This document shows positions 57,090 through 64,000 of a stretch of DNA of 64,000 bases, piece by piece. Within the stretch, counting starts at the first letter, position 1, and each line of letters starts with the position of its first letter. A program made the translations under genes and the position numbers. The notes under the pieces were generated by a model. The model was not told the DNA's origin, did not search any database, and saw only the letters and a list, made by a program, of their open reading frames with translations. This DNA comes from Cellulophaga algicola DSM 14237 (GTDB taxonomy: Bacteria; Bacteroidota; Bacteroidia; Flavobacteriales; Flavobacteriaceae): positions 4,402,001-4,466,000 of the forward strand of contig NC_014934.1 in assembly GCF_000186265.1 (NCBI RefSeq), written 5' to 3'.

Positions 57090-59636
57090 CTATCTTTCTC
57101 TTCGCAATACTTCTAAAGGAGAACTCCTTAAAACCGTTTGAATATTACTTAAACCAATCGCTAAAACCAACAACGTAATTCCGGGTAAAAACACCAAAAA
57201 CGGAATTATAGAGGGTACAAAAGGCTCTTTAAACACAAACACTGCCAAACACAAGCTACTTAGCAATGCCAATAGAATGCCCACCAAACTACCCAGCAAT
57301 CCTAAAAAGAAGTATTCAAAAGCCGAAATTTGTAAAATCTGCGCGTTTTTAGCCCCTAATGTGCGGAGCAACACACTCTCTTTGATACGTTGGTATTTAC
57401 TAGTTCTTACAGAGCCAATCAATACAATAATTCCTGTGAGAATACTAAAAAATGCCATAAAATTAATAATCCATGAAACTTTGTCCAAGATATCTTCTAC
57501 TAAGGTGAAGACTTGCCGTAAATCTATAATAGACACATTAGGAAAGTTTGCAACTAAATCGCGCTGAAATGCTGCTGAACTTGCTTCATCGGGCACTCTC
57601 GTGGTAAACACATTAAACTGAGGTGCATTCTCTAGCACACCTTCAGGAAATACGATGGAAAAGTTGAGTTGTATCTGTGCCCAATCTACCTTGCGAATAC
57701 TCCCTACTGTAGTTTCCATAAGAACGCCTTGTACATTAAATACTACAGCATCACCAACAGTAATATTGGCATCGGATGCTATGTTATCTGAAATAGAAAT
57801 AACAACAGGATCCCCAGTCGCAATTCGGGGCGTCCATTTACCTTCGAGCAGTTCTTCTGATGGCGTGAGTGAATCTCGATACGTAGTCCTAAATTCGTGG
57901 TTCAAAACCCAACTGCGCACTTGTCTTGTGCTATCCTGCCGCAACTTATTTACCAGCTGCCCTTTAATACTATGCATCCGCATGGTAACTAACGGAATGT
58001 TGTTAAGCACAGGCAAATCTTTAGACTTTATATTTTGGGCTACAGCATCAACCTGTTCTGGTTGTACATCTAAAATGATAATATTTACATTTTCAGTACG
58101 CTGTCCTACTTCCGTTTTTGCTACTAGAATATCTTTGGTAAAATATAACGTACTCATTAAAAAGGTACCCAAACCAATGGCTACAACCAGCACAACCGTT
58201 TGATTGTTAGGCCTAAATAAATTAAGCAAACTTTGGCGTAACGTAAAACTCCAGCGTGTTGGAAAAAAACGTTTAATCGCTTTTATAAAACCTAAAGCTA
58301 CCCCTGTTAATAAAGCAAAAGTAAGAAGTGTGGCTCCCACAAAAAACAAGGAGTATAAAGCATCATCAAGTAACCAGAATGAAAACAAAAATAGAAATGC
58401 TAAAATGGCGGTAAATACCAAAAGTCTAATATAGATGGGTTCTTGAGTAGCATGCTCATCTACGCGCAAGACTTCCAATGGAGAAACATACCAAGTACGA
58501 AGTAATGGCAATAGTGCAAATAAAACTGACATAAACAAACCGAGGAATACCCCAATTAGAATTGGCTGTGCCGAAATATTCATCTCAATAGTAAAAGGTA
58601 AAAAATCTTTTAATAGGTATGGAAAAATCTCTTGGATGGCTGCCCCTATCAAGGAACCTATGAGTCCGCCAACAAGTCCAATGCCGGCAATTTGAATAAG
58701 AAATATCAGAAAACTTTGCAGCCTAGATGCTCCCATACATTTTAAAACAGCAATAGCACTTAGTTTTTCTTTAATATAAATATGCACAGAACTAGCGATA
58801 CCAATACAGCCTAAGAGCAAGGCTATAAAAGCAGCTAAGTTTAAGAATTTACCCACATTGTCATAGCGTCTCCCCAAACGTTTGGTAGTACTGGTATGGG
58901 TATCTAAATCGGCATTTTCAAAATCTAGCTGTGCTCCTATTTTATCTTCAAGTCTATTTAAATTTAAAGTATCAGAGGCTTTGTAGAAGTATTGGTATTC
59001 TTTTCTACTTCCAAACTGCAGCAATTCGGTAGCTGCAATAAAACGATATGGAATTATCACTAGAGGTGCTACAGCTGTAGAAATAGCAGTACTCCCCGGA
59101 ATAGTTTTCAATGCACCCGAAATAGGTAGTGTTAGCTTTCCTATTTTTATAGAATCTCCTGGTTTGGCATTATATTGGAGTAATAACGTAGCATCTACCA
59201 AAGCACCACCAGATGCTTGATACCCACCTGCTGCTGCTGTAGGTTCTGTTTCAATCTCGCCATAAAATGGAAAGCCCCCCTCTAGACCACGTACTTTTAC
59301 TAGTTTTGTACCGCCATTCTTAGGAAAAGCAACCATAGAGACAAAATTTACCTCAAAAGCATCTGGTTGCAGGGAATCTATAATCGTTTGCGCTCGTTCA
59401 CTAGGTATTTGTTTTGCATCAATAATAAAATCAGCCCCCATTAAAGTCTTAGATTGACGCTGTATGTTATCCTTTAAATTGGTGCTAAATAATTGTATGG
59501 ATACCACGGCTGAAATGCCCAAAATAATGGATGCCATAAATAGAAGTAGACGCACTTTACTAGCTTTGGCATCTCGCCATGCCATTTTAAAAAGCCAAGT
59601 TATTTGTAACTTATTATTGGTATTGGATACGTTCAC
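57090..59636 (-). CDS. ybbP: ABC transporter permease, FtsX/YbbP family
   Basis: This 848-residue membrane protein has the duplicated FtsX architecture of YbbP: an N-terminal helix (about residues 27-50), a large periplasmic MacB-like domain, three helices (about 265-375), a further helix pair (about 400-450), a helix at about 480-500, a second periplasmic domain, and three helices at the C-terminus (about 730-840) ending SPLEVLRRER. The same SPLEVLRV motif closes the first half. Such permeases work with a LolD/YbbA-like ATPase in lipid or lipoprotein-related export; the substrate is unproven. Its start overlaps the ATPase stop by 4 bp. Confidence 0.9.
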   Translation of the reverse strand: MNVSNTNNKLQITWLFKMAWRDAKASKVRLLLFMASIILGISAVVSIQLFSTNLKDNIQRQSKTLMGADFIIDAKQIPSERAQTIIDSLQPDAFEVNFVSMVAFPKNGGTKLVKVRGLEGGFPFYGEIETEPTAAAGGYQASGGALVDATLLLQYNAKPGDSIKIGKLTLPISGALKTIPGSTAISTAVAPLVIIPYRFIAATELLQFGSRKEYQYFYKASDTLNLNRLEDKIGAQLDFENADLDTHTSTTKRLGRRYDNVGKFLNLAAFIALLLGCIGIASSVHIYIKEKLSAIAVLKCMGASRLQSFLIFLIQIAGIGLVGGLIGSLIGAAIQEIFPYLLKDFLPFTIEMNISAQPILIGVFLGLFMSVLFALLPLLRTWYVSPLEVLRVDEHATQEPIYIRLLVFTAILAFLFLFSFWLLDDALYSLFFVGATLLTFALLTGVALGFIKAIKRFFPTRWSFTLRQSLLNLFRPNNQTVVLVVAIGLGTFLMSTLYFTKDILVAKTEVGQRTENVNIIILDVQPEQVDAVAQNIKSKDLPVLNNIPLVTMRMHSIKGQLVNKLRQDSTRQVRSWVLNHEFRTTYRDSLTPSEELLEGKWTPRIATGDPVVISISDNIASDANITVGDAVVFNVQGVLMETTVGSIRKVDWAQIQLNFSIVFPEGVLENAPQFNVFTTRVPDEASSAAFQRDLVANFPNVSIIDLRQVFTLVEDILDKVSWIINFMAFFSILTGIIVLIGSVRTSKYQRIKESVLLRTLGAKNAQILQISAFEYFFLGLLGSLVGILLALLSSLCLAVFVFKEPFVPSIIPFLVFLPGITLLVLAIGLSNIQTVLRSSPLEVLRRER

Positions 59637-60322
59637 AGTGCAGTGGTAAGTTGATTCGTAATAATTTTTCCGCCTTTAAGTCGCACAATTTGTTGCGTAC
59701 GGTTTGCTAATTCTAAATCGTGAGAAATAATAATCAAGGTGGTTCCTAATTCTTTATTAAGATCAAATAATAATTTAATCACTTTTTCACCAGTTTCCTC
59801 ATCTAAATTACCAGTGGGTTCATCTGCAAATAAGATAGAAGGGGAATTCACAAAAGCGCGTGCCAATGCCACTCGTTGCTGCTCGCCACCAGAGAGTTGC
59901 GAAGGGTAATGGTGCATACGTTTGCCTAGCCCTACTTTTTCTAATAAGATTTCGCTCTTTTCTTTCGCGTCTTTAGCACCCTGTAATTCTAGCGGGACAC
60001 TCACATTCTCAAGAGCCGTTAGCGTAGGTAATAACTGAAAATTTTGGAAAATAAAACCAACTTCTTTATTTCTCAATTGAGCGCGTTGGTCTTCGTTTAA
60101 AGCATTTAAGTCTTGACCGCATAATTCTACACTCCCTGCATTTGGCTGATCTAAACCTGCACATAACCCCAGTAATGTGGTTTTTCCACTTCCGGAAGGG
60201 CCAATTATAGAAAAGGTTTGTCCCTTCTCTACCTCAAAAGAGATATCATGCAATACCGTTAATTGTTTGTTACCGCTGGTATATGTTTTTTCCAACCCGG
60301 TAATCTTTAATATCTTTGACAT
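59633..60322 (-). CDS. ybbA: ABC transporter ATP-binding protein, YbbA/LolD family
   Basis: This 229-residue ATPase has Walker A GPSGSGKTTLL (about residues 39-49), a Q loop in FIFQNFQLLPTLTALENV, the signature LSGGEQQRVALARA (about 142-155), Walker B ILFADEPTGNLD and the switch histidine in IISHDLE. It energises the YbbP permease, with which it is translationally coupled. It is divergent from the TesA-like gene with only 26 bp between start codons, the same gene neighbourhood as tesA-ybbA-ybbP in Escherichia coli. Confidence 0.92.
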   Translation of the reverse strand: MSKILKITGLEKTYTSGNKQLTVLHDISFEVEKGQTFSIIGPSGSGKTTLLGLCAGLDQPNAGSVELCGQDLNALNEDQRAQLRNKEVGFIFQNFQLLPTLTALENVSVPLELQGAKDAKEKSEILLEKVGLGKRMHHYPSQLSGGEQQRVALARAFVNSPSILFADEPTGNLDEETGEKVIKLLFDLNKELGTTLIIISHDLELANRTQQIVRLKGGKIITNQLTTAL

Positions 60323-60348
60323 CTTAATTTTAATTTATATCGTGACTC

Positions 60349-61095
60349 ATGTCCAAGGCCCAAAATAAACAATTGCATTCATATCTGCCAACATCTATAA
60401 GCGCTAAACTCCTAAAGTTTTGTTATTTTCTAATGGCCGTCCTACTCTACTCCTGTGGTGATGCCAAAACAGAACAGGCAACAGAAGATGCGAGCACTCC
60501 TAAGAAAACAGAAGATATTTTAGCGACAAATGCCACGACCAAAACCATTCTATGTTTTGGTGATAGCATTACGGCAGGTTATGGTCTTGATGATAATAAC
60601 AATGCCTACCCTGGTCTAGTACAAAAAAAATTAGATTCTTTAGGTCTTAAATTTACAGTGATTAATTCTGGAGTAAGTGGTGAAACTACTGCTGGCGGCA
60701 AAAGCAGAATTGATTGGGTAATTAAACAAACACCTAGCATATTTCTCCTAGAACTTGGTGCTAATGATGGTTTGCGTGGTGTAGCTTTGTCTGAAACACG
60801 TGCAAATTTACAAGCAATCATTGATGTGGTGCGAAAGAAAAGTCCCAATACCACGATTATCCTTGCCGGAATGCAATTGCCTCCAAATATGGGCCTAGCA
60901 TATACGACTGAATTTAAACAACTGTTTATAGACTTGGCGGAGAAGAATACATTAGAATTTATTCCTTTTATTTTGAAAGATGTTGGTGGGATTGCTGCAT
61001 TAAACCAAAAGGATGGCATTCACCCAAACATAGAAGGTCATAAAATCTTAGCAAATACGGTTTGGGATGTATTACAACCATTATTGAAGTCCTAA
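60349..61095 (+). CDS. tesA: TesA-like SGNH esterase/lysophospholipase, lipoprotein
   Basis: This 248-residue protein has the SGNH hydrolase blocks: GDSITAGYGL with nucleophile S73, the block II glycine in NSGVSGETTAGG, GANDGLRG with N139, and DGIHPN with D222 and H225. Unlike E. coli TesA it has a lipobox (LLYSC, C36) after a long basic N-region, so it is probably membrane-anchored. It hydrolyses acyl esters or thioesters in the periplasm. It is divergent from ybbAP. The start at 60349 leaves only 26 bp to the ybbA start, so its promoter must overlap the ybbA coding region or start. Confidence 0.88.
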   Translation: MSKAQNKQLHSYLPTSISAKLLKFCYFLMAVLLYSCGDAKTEQATEDASTPKKTEDILATNATTKTILCFGDSITAGYGLDDNNNAYPGLVQKKLDSLGLKFTVINSGVSGETTAGGKSRIDWVIKQTPSIFLLELGANDGLRGVALSETRANLQAIIDVVRKKSPNTTIILAGMQLPPNMGLAYTTEFKQLFIDLAEKNTLEFIPFILKDVGGIAALNQKDGIHPNIEGHKILANTVWDVLQPLLKS

Positions 61096-61298
61096 TAATA
61101 GTATATACTATTCAGGTTTCAAAGGCTTTTTTAGCTACACCTCTTTCAAGGAGTATTTACAAATCACACCTCTGAAATATCAATTTTCACTACACGTATA
61201 GCTATCCTATTACGTTGCATACGCTTAGATATTAAAGCGTAATACTGCCTATGTCTGGAAGAAGTACTCAGCTTTCCTCCCTATATTCTAGTTATAAA

Positions 61299-61329
61299 AA
61301 AATCCTTCCACTTTTCGTGAAAGGATTTT
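61299..61329. terminator. Terminator between tesA and the EF-hand lipoprotein gene
   Basis: AAAATCCTTCCAC (61299-61311) pairs with GTGAAAGGATTTT (61317-61329) with one mismatch, loop TTTTC, A-run before and T-run after. It serves the minus-strand gene 18 bp away and possibly tesA. Confidence 0.75.
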
Positions 61330-61347
61330 AATTACCTGGTTGTTTCT

Positions 61348-61647
61348 CTACTTCAATAAGGCAAGAATACCTTCCATTTCCGTAAGACTAAGGCCAGCAC
61401 TGTTATCTGCATCCAATAAGCTAAAATTATCTGCAACAGAACCTATAGCTTCTGATGAGCTAACGCTTTCGTCATTATTAGTATCTAAAAGGCTGAAAAG
61501 ACTAGCAACTTGCTGAACTGTTGAGTTTGAACTTAATGAACTCAATAAGGTAGCCGCTTGTGAAATAGTAGCCGTATTCATATTTTTTGTACTAGAACAA
61601 CTAGATAATGCAGCAATTAGCAGCATACTTGAAATTACTTTTTTCAT
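61348..61647 (-). CDS. Small EF-hand lipoprotein
   Basis: This 99-residue protein has a lipoprotein signal with C17 (ALSSC), then two EF-hand-like calcium loops: DTNNDESVSSSE (about residues 54-65) and DADNSAGLSLTE (about 79-90). The loops keep Asp at positions 1, 3 and 5 or their polar substitutes and Glu at 12. It probably binds calcium in the periplasm or on the outer membrane; no partner is known. It is monocistronic with a terminator just downstream. Confidence 0.8.
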   Translation of the reverse strand: MKKVISSMLLIAALSSCSSTKNMNTATISQAATLLSSLSSNSTVQQVASLFSLLDTNNDESVSSSEAIGSVADNFSLLDADNSAGLSLTEMEGILALLK

Positions 61648-61894
61648 GATTTTGTGTTTAGACTATTTTATTTGAATGCAAAAATACCCTTAGCTAATTA
61701 CTGTAGAAAAAACTTTAGACCAATCCCCAGATTCCCCCTACACATGGTAGCTATCTATAGATGAAAAATTAAAAACTACATATTCTTTAGATGAACCCTT
61801 TAAAAAACAAACAAGCGCTAGGTATAACATCTTTGATTCGGAACTATTGTGCTCCCATAAAACCCGTAGTATCTTTAAATTATGGATTTGCTAC

Positions 61895-62023
61895 TTAACG
61901 AGAGAGACCCCTACCAAAAATAACTACATTAGCTCCTTGAGTAATAAATTCTTGCGCTGTTGCTAAACCAATACCACTAGTACCTCCTGTAATTACAGCT
62001 GTTTCTCCTTCTAACTTTCTCAT
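61895..62023 (-). pseudogene. Short-chain dehydrogenase N-terminal remnant
   Basis: The minus strand encodes [20 protein letters not shown] then [19 protein letters not shown], the start of a classical SDR including the [11 protein letters not shown](P) motif, followed by LSR and TAA at 61895-61897. Only 42 of about 250 residues remain, and the rest of the gene is absent downstream. It is divergent from the TetR gene and shares its operator region, so the intact gene was probably once a target of that regulator. Confidence 0.75.
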
Positions 62024-62196
62024 GCTTTTTTTATTTAATCAAGACAATTTGCTGTCCTGCTTTATTTGGACACTAAAAAAATGATGGTGTTACAAACACT
62101 ATATTTCTATGTGCCCATATTAATCCCTATACGGAATAAACCGAAAATAGAATTACTTACCTGAAGCCTCCTATAGTGCTAGAAAAATCATTTTAT

Positions 62197-62214
62197 TTAC
62201 CAATCGTTCGGTAA
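62197..62214. promoter_or_regulatory. TetR operator site 1
   Basis: TTACCAATCGTTCGGTAA is an 18-bp near-palindrome (TTACC/GGTAA ends). It lies just upstream of the TetR gene and matches a second site at 62824. It covers the position expected for the -33 element of the TetR promoter, so binding should repress. Confidence 0.78.
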
Positions 62215-62228
62215 TTGATTTATTTTTT

Positions 62229-62236
62229 TATCTTTG
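62229..62236 (+). promoter_or_regulatory. -7 promoter box of the TetR gene
   Basis: TATCTTTG matches TAnnTTTG exactly. The start codon at 62241 is only 4 bp downstream, so the transcript is probably leaderless. Confidence 0.65.
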
Positions 62237-62240
62237 CAGC

Positions 62241-62804
62241 ATGAGACCACAGAAAGTACAAGACGCCGAAATCATGACAAGCTTAGTAAAAACCTTTCGT
62301 TCTAAAGGATATGAAGGGACTAGTCTTGCCGAATTAGCGGCAAGTACCGGATTAAAAAAAGCGAGTCTTTATCACCGTTTTCCGAAGGGCAAGCAAGAAA
62401 TGGCCTCTGCTGTTCTCGATTTTTTAGAAGAATGGGTAGATCAACATCTGTTTACACTATTGTTAGATGAGAACAAAACCCCTGAAGAACGAATAAAAGA
62501 AGGCATCGCCGAAATTAGAAAATCTTATGATCATGGTAAAGAAACTTGCATTTTTAGGGCGCTTTCTTTGGGCCAAAGTTTAGAATTATTTGAAGTCCAA
62601 ATTAATAGAGGAATGAGCAAATGGATTCATGCCTTCAAGAATATAGGAATAGCTTTAGGCTTAACGGCATCTGAAGCACAGCAGCAAGCTGTTGATACGC
62701 TGATAAAAATACAGGGAAGTCTTATTGTTACAAGAGGCATGAATGACTTAGCTATATTTGAAACTACCCTACAAGAAATACAAACTACCTACCTAAAACC
62801 ATAA
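62241..62804 (+). CDS. TetR/AcrR-family transcriptional regulator
   Basis: This 187-residue protein has a TetR helix-turn-helix at about residues 12-55 (FRSKGYEGTSLAELAASTGL then KKASLYHRFPKGKQEMA), followed by an all-helical ligand domain with a LmrA/YxaF-like look (CIFRALSLGQSLELF). It probably represses itself and the alpha/beta hydrolase downstream through the TTACC-N8-GGTAA sites at 62197 and 62824. The inducer is unknown, although the hydrolase suggests a small organic ester, epoxide or halide. The ATG is placed almost at the predicted transcription start. Confidence 0.9.
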   Translation: MRPQKVQDAEIMTSLVKTFRSKGYEGTSLAELAASTGLKKASLYHRFPKGKQEMASAVLDFLEEWVDQHLFTLLLDENKTPEERIKEGIAEIRKSYDHGKETCIFRALSLGQSLELFEVQINRGMSKWIHAFKNIGIALGLTASEAQQQAVDTLIKIQGSLIVTRGMNDLAIFETTLQEIQTTYLKP

Positions 62805-62823
62805 AAAAATTTATATACTTATT

Positions 62824-62841
62824 TTACCGAATGGTCGGTAA
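62824..62841. promoter_or_regulatory. TetR operator site 2
   Basis: TTACCGAATGGTCGGTAA has perfect 7-bp arms (TTACCGA/TCGGTAA) and the same 18-bp length as the site at 62197. It precedes a TATACTTG -7-like box (62852-62859) and the hydrolase start at 62875, which indicates a separately regulated promoter. Confidence 0.8.
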
Positions 62842-62874
62842 TTACATCTTTTATACTTGAAATTTAAAAAAATT

Positions 62875-63861
62875 ATGAAAAATATAGCAACAACAGTACT
62901 CTTAGCAATTACGTTATTCTCGTGTGTTTCTAAAAATGAAGTTCCCACTCCTACCTCCAATACAAGCGTGAACGAGCCGAATACATCAGTAGAGTTTGGC
63001 ACACAATACAAATCCATAAAAATAGATGGGATTAGTATTGCTTATCGAGAAGCGGGTAATCCTGAAAACCAAACTATTGTTTTGTTGCACGGTTTTCCTG
63101 CATCATCCCATCAATACAGAAAAGTATTTTCACAATTGTCTGGAGCATACCATTTAATAGCTCCCGATTATCCTGGCTTTGGAAATAGCGATTTTCCTGA
63201 CGCGAAAGATTATACCTATACTTTTGATACTATCGCCACCACTATAGATACTTTCCTAGAACAAAAAGGAATTAATTCTTACGCCTTAATGATCCAAGAT
63301 TACGGAGCGCCTATTGGTTTTAGAATTGCAACAGCACACCCAGAACGCGTAACGGCTATCATCAACCAAAACGGAAATGCTTATGAAGAAGGATTAGGCG
63401 CAGCTTGGGCGGATACTAGAGCCCTTTGGGAAAATAGAACGAAAGACACCGAAGCTGCCTTGTTACCCGCCTTTTCATTAGAAGGTTTAAAATGGCAATA
63501 CACGCATGGCGTACGAAATATAGAAACCGTAAATCCTGATAATTGGAATTTGGATTATTCACGTTTGTCTAGGCCTAACGCACATAAAATAAATCTAGAT
63601 TTATTTTATGATTACCAGAACAACGTAAAACTATACCCTAAATGGCAACAATATTTAAGAGATCATCAACCTCCATTATTAATTGTTTGGGGTAAAAACG
63701 ATGCATATTTTCCTGAAAGTGGCGCAGAAGCTTTTAAGAAAGATGTTAAAGACATAGATTACAACATTTATGATACGGGCCACTTTGCGCTTGAAGAAGA
63801 GGGTGATGCTATCATCAAAAAAATTAGCGCTTTTATGAAAACATTACATACACGAGCATAA
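62875..63861 (+). CDS. Alpha/beta hydrolase (epoxide hydrolase / haloalkane dehalogenase-like) lipoprotein
   Basis: This 328-residue protein has a lipoprotein signal with C17 (TLFSC). The hydrolase core shows the oxyanion motif HGFP (72-75), a nucleophile aspartate D142 in MIQDYGAPIG (not serine), an acidic residue D276 in WGKND and H303 in TGHFALEEEG. An Asp nucleophile points to epoxide hydrolase, haloalkane or fluoroacetate dehalogenase subfamilies, and HGFP favours the epoxide-hydrolase type. It would act in the periplasm, anchored to a membrane. I chose the ATG at 62875 with the signal peptide. A TetR-type operator lies 33 bp upstream, and the next gene overlaps the stop by 1 bp. Confidence 0.85.
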   Translation: MKNIATTVLLAITLFSCVSKNEVPTPTSNTSVNEPNTSVEFGTQYKSIKIDGISIAYREAGNPENQTIVLLHGFPASSHQYRKVFSQLSGAYHLIAPDYPGFGNSDFPDAKDYTYTFDTIATTIDTFLEQKGINSYALMIQDYGAPIGFRIATAHPERVTAIINQNGNAYEEGLGAAWADTRALWENRTKDTEAALLPAFSLEGLKWQYTHGVRNIETVNPDNWNLDYSRLSRPNAHKINLDLFYDYQNNVKLYPKWQQYLRDHQPPLLIVWGKNDAYFPESGAEAFKKDVKDIDYNIYDTGHFALEEEGDAIIKKISAFMKTLHTRA

Positions 63862-64000
63862 TGAAAATTAGCACCTATTTGCTTGGTACCTTAAGTTTAT
63901 TCGTGATAGGCTGCCAGGAATTACCCACATCAATACAAGAGGATAGTGTCTTTTTTCTTCCTCCACCCACTACCTATAATACCTTAGAAGTAAACGGTGT
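63861..64000 (+). CDS. Lipoprotein, 3' partial
   Basis: Only 46 codons are visible before the window ends. The N-terminus is a clear lipoprotein signal with C18 (FVIGC), then QELPTSIQEDSVFFLPPPTT. The family cannot be named from this part. Its ATG overlaps the hydrolase stop (TAATG), so it belongs to the same TetR-controlled operon. Confidence 0.75.
   Translation, partial: MKISTYLLGTLSLFVIGCQELPTSIQEDSVFFLPPPTTYNTLEVNG

Noticed and set aside
57277-58434. Several plus-strand ORFs up to 182 codons
   Set aside because: They are antisense to the YbbP-like permease, which has full-length family structure and couples to ybbA.
60606-61019. 137-codon minus ORF
   Set aside because: It is antisense to the TesA-like esterase, whose catalytic blocks are all present on the plus strand.

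Overview
The window looks like chromosomal DNA of a marine member of the Flavobacteriaceae (phylum Bacteroidota), probably in the Cellulophaga/Maribacter/Zobellia neighbourhood; the genus is a guess. The evidence is the AT-rich sequence, short leaders without clear Shine-Dalgarno sites, several promoters with the Bacteroidota -7 box TAnnTTTG, many lipoproteins, a TonB-dependent receptor with a CarboxypepD-like N-terminal domain, a propeller-type sensor kinase, and many paralogous MORN, FAS1 and LRR surface proteins. I see no rRNA, tRNA or CRISPR array.

Region by region. 1-3.6 kb: the 3' part of a biosynthetic operon, with a type III polyketide synthase (cut by the window edge), a FabL-like enoyl reductase, a FabZ-like dehydratase, a ketoacyl synthase and an acyl carrier protein. 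Together they look like a dedicated fatty-acyl chain builder feeding a type III PKS. 3.6-6 kb: TerC, a ribosome hibernation factor, a coiled-coil protein and an odd arginine-tailed small ORF over an AAG tract. 6.3-14.3 kb: a LacI regulator with an operator palindrome in the gap before a TonB-dependent receptor, a GH63 glycerate-glycoside hydrolase, a sodium/solute symporter and a glycerate kinase. This is a coherent uptake and breakdown locus for mannosylglycerate (the red-algal osmolyte digeneaside) or glucosylglycerate. 14.3-18.8 kb: guanine deaminase, a CHRD-like lipoprotein, an MscS channel and a beta-helix lipoprotein.

18.8-37 kb is plastic. It has several families of degenerate non-coding repeats and a directly repeated block of about 3.6 kb that carries a FAS1 lipoprotein gene and a MORN-repeat gene. 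In the first copy both genes are intact; in the second the MORN gene has a nonsense mutation and a frameshift. Between the copies lie a FadH-like dienoyl reductase, a secreted protein, an aryl-sulfate sulfotransferase whose 5' end is split by an IS1595-family insertion with an 8-bp target duplication, and an LRR gene remnant.

37-50 kb: an ankyrin lipoprotein, a large two-component sensor with a periplasmic propeller, a redoxin gene with an amber codon, small membrane proteins, a lipoprotein, and a tandem WGR / small protein / LRR-membrane protein set. 50-64 kb: an outer-membrane barrel, an NhaC antiporter, two more histidine kinases, a small membrane protein, the ybbP-ybbA exporter genes divergent from a TesA-like esterase, an EF-hand lipoprotein, an SDR remnant, and a TetR regulator with two matching operators flanking its gene, upstream of a secreted alpha/beta hydrolase and a lipoprotein cut by the window end.
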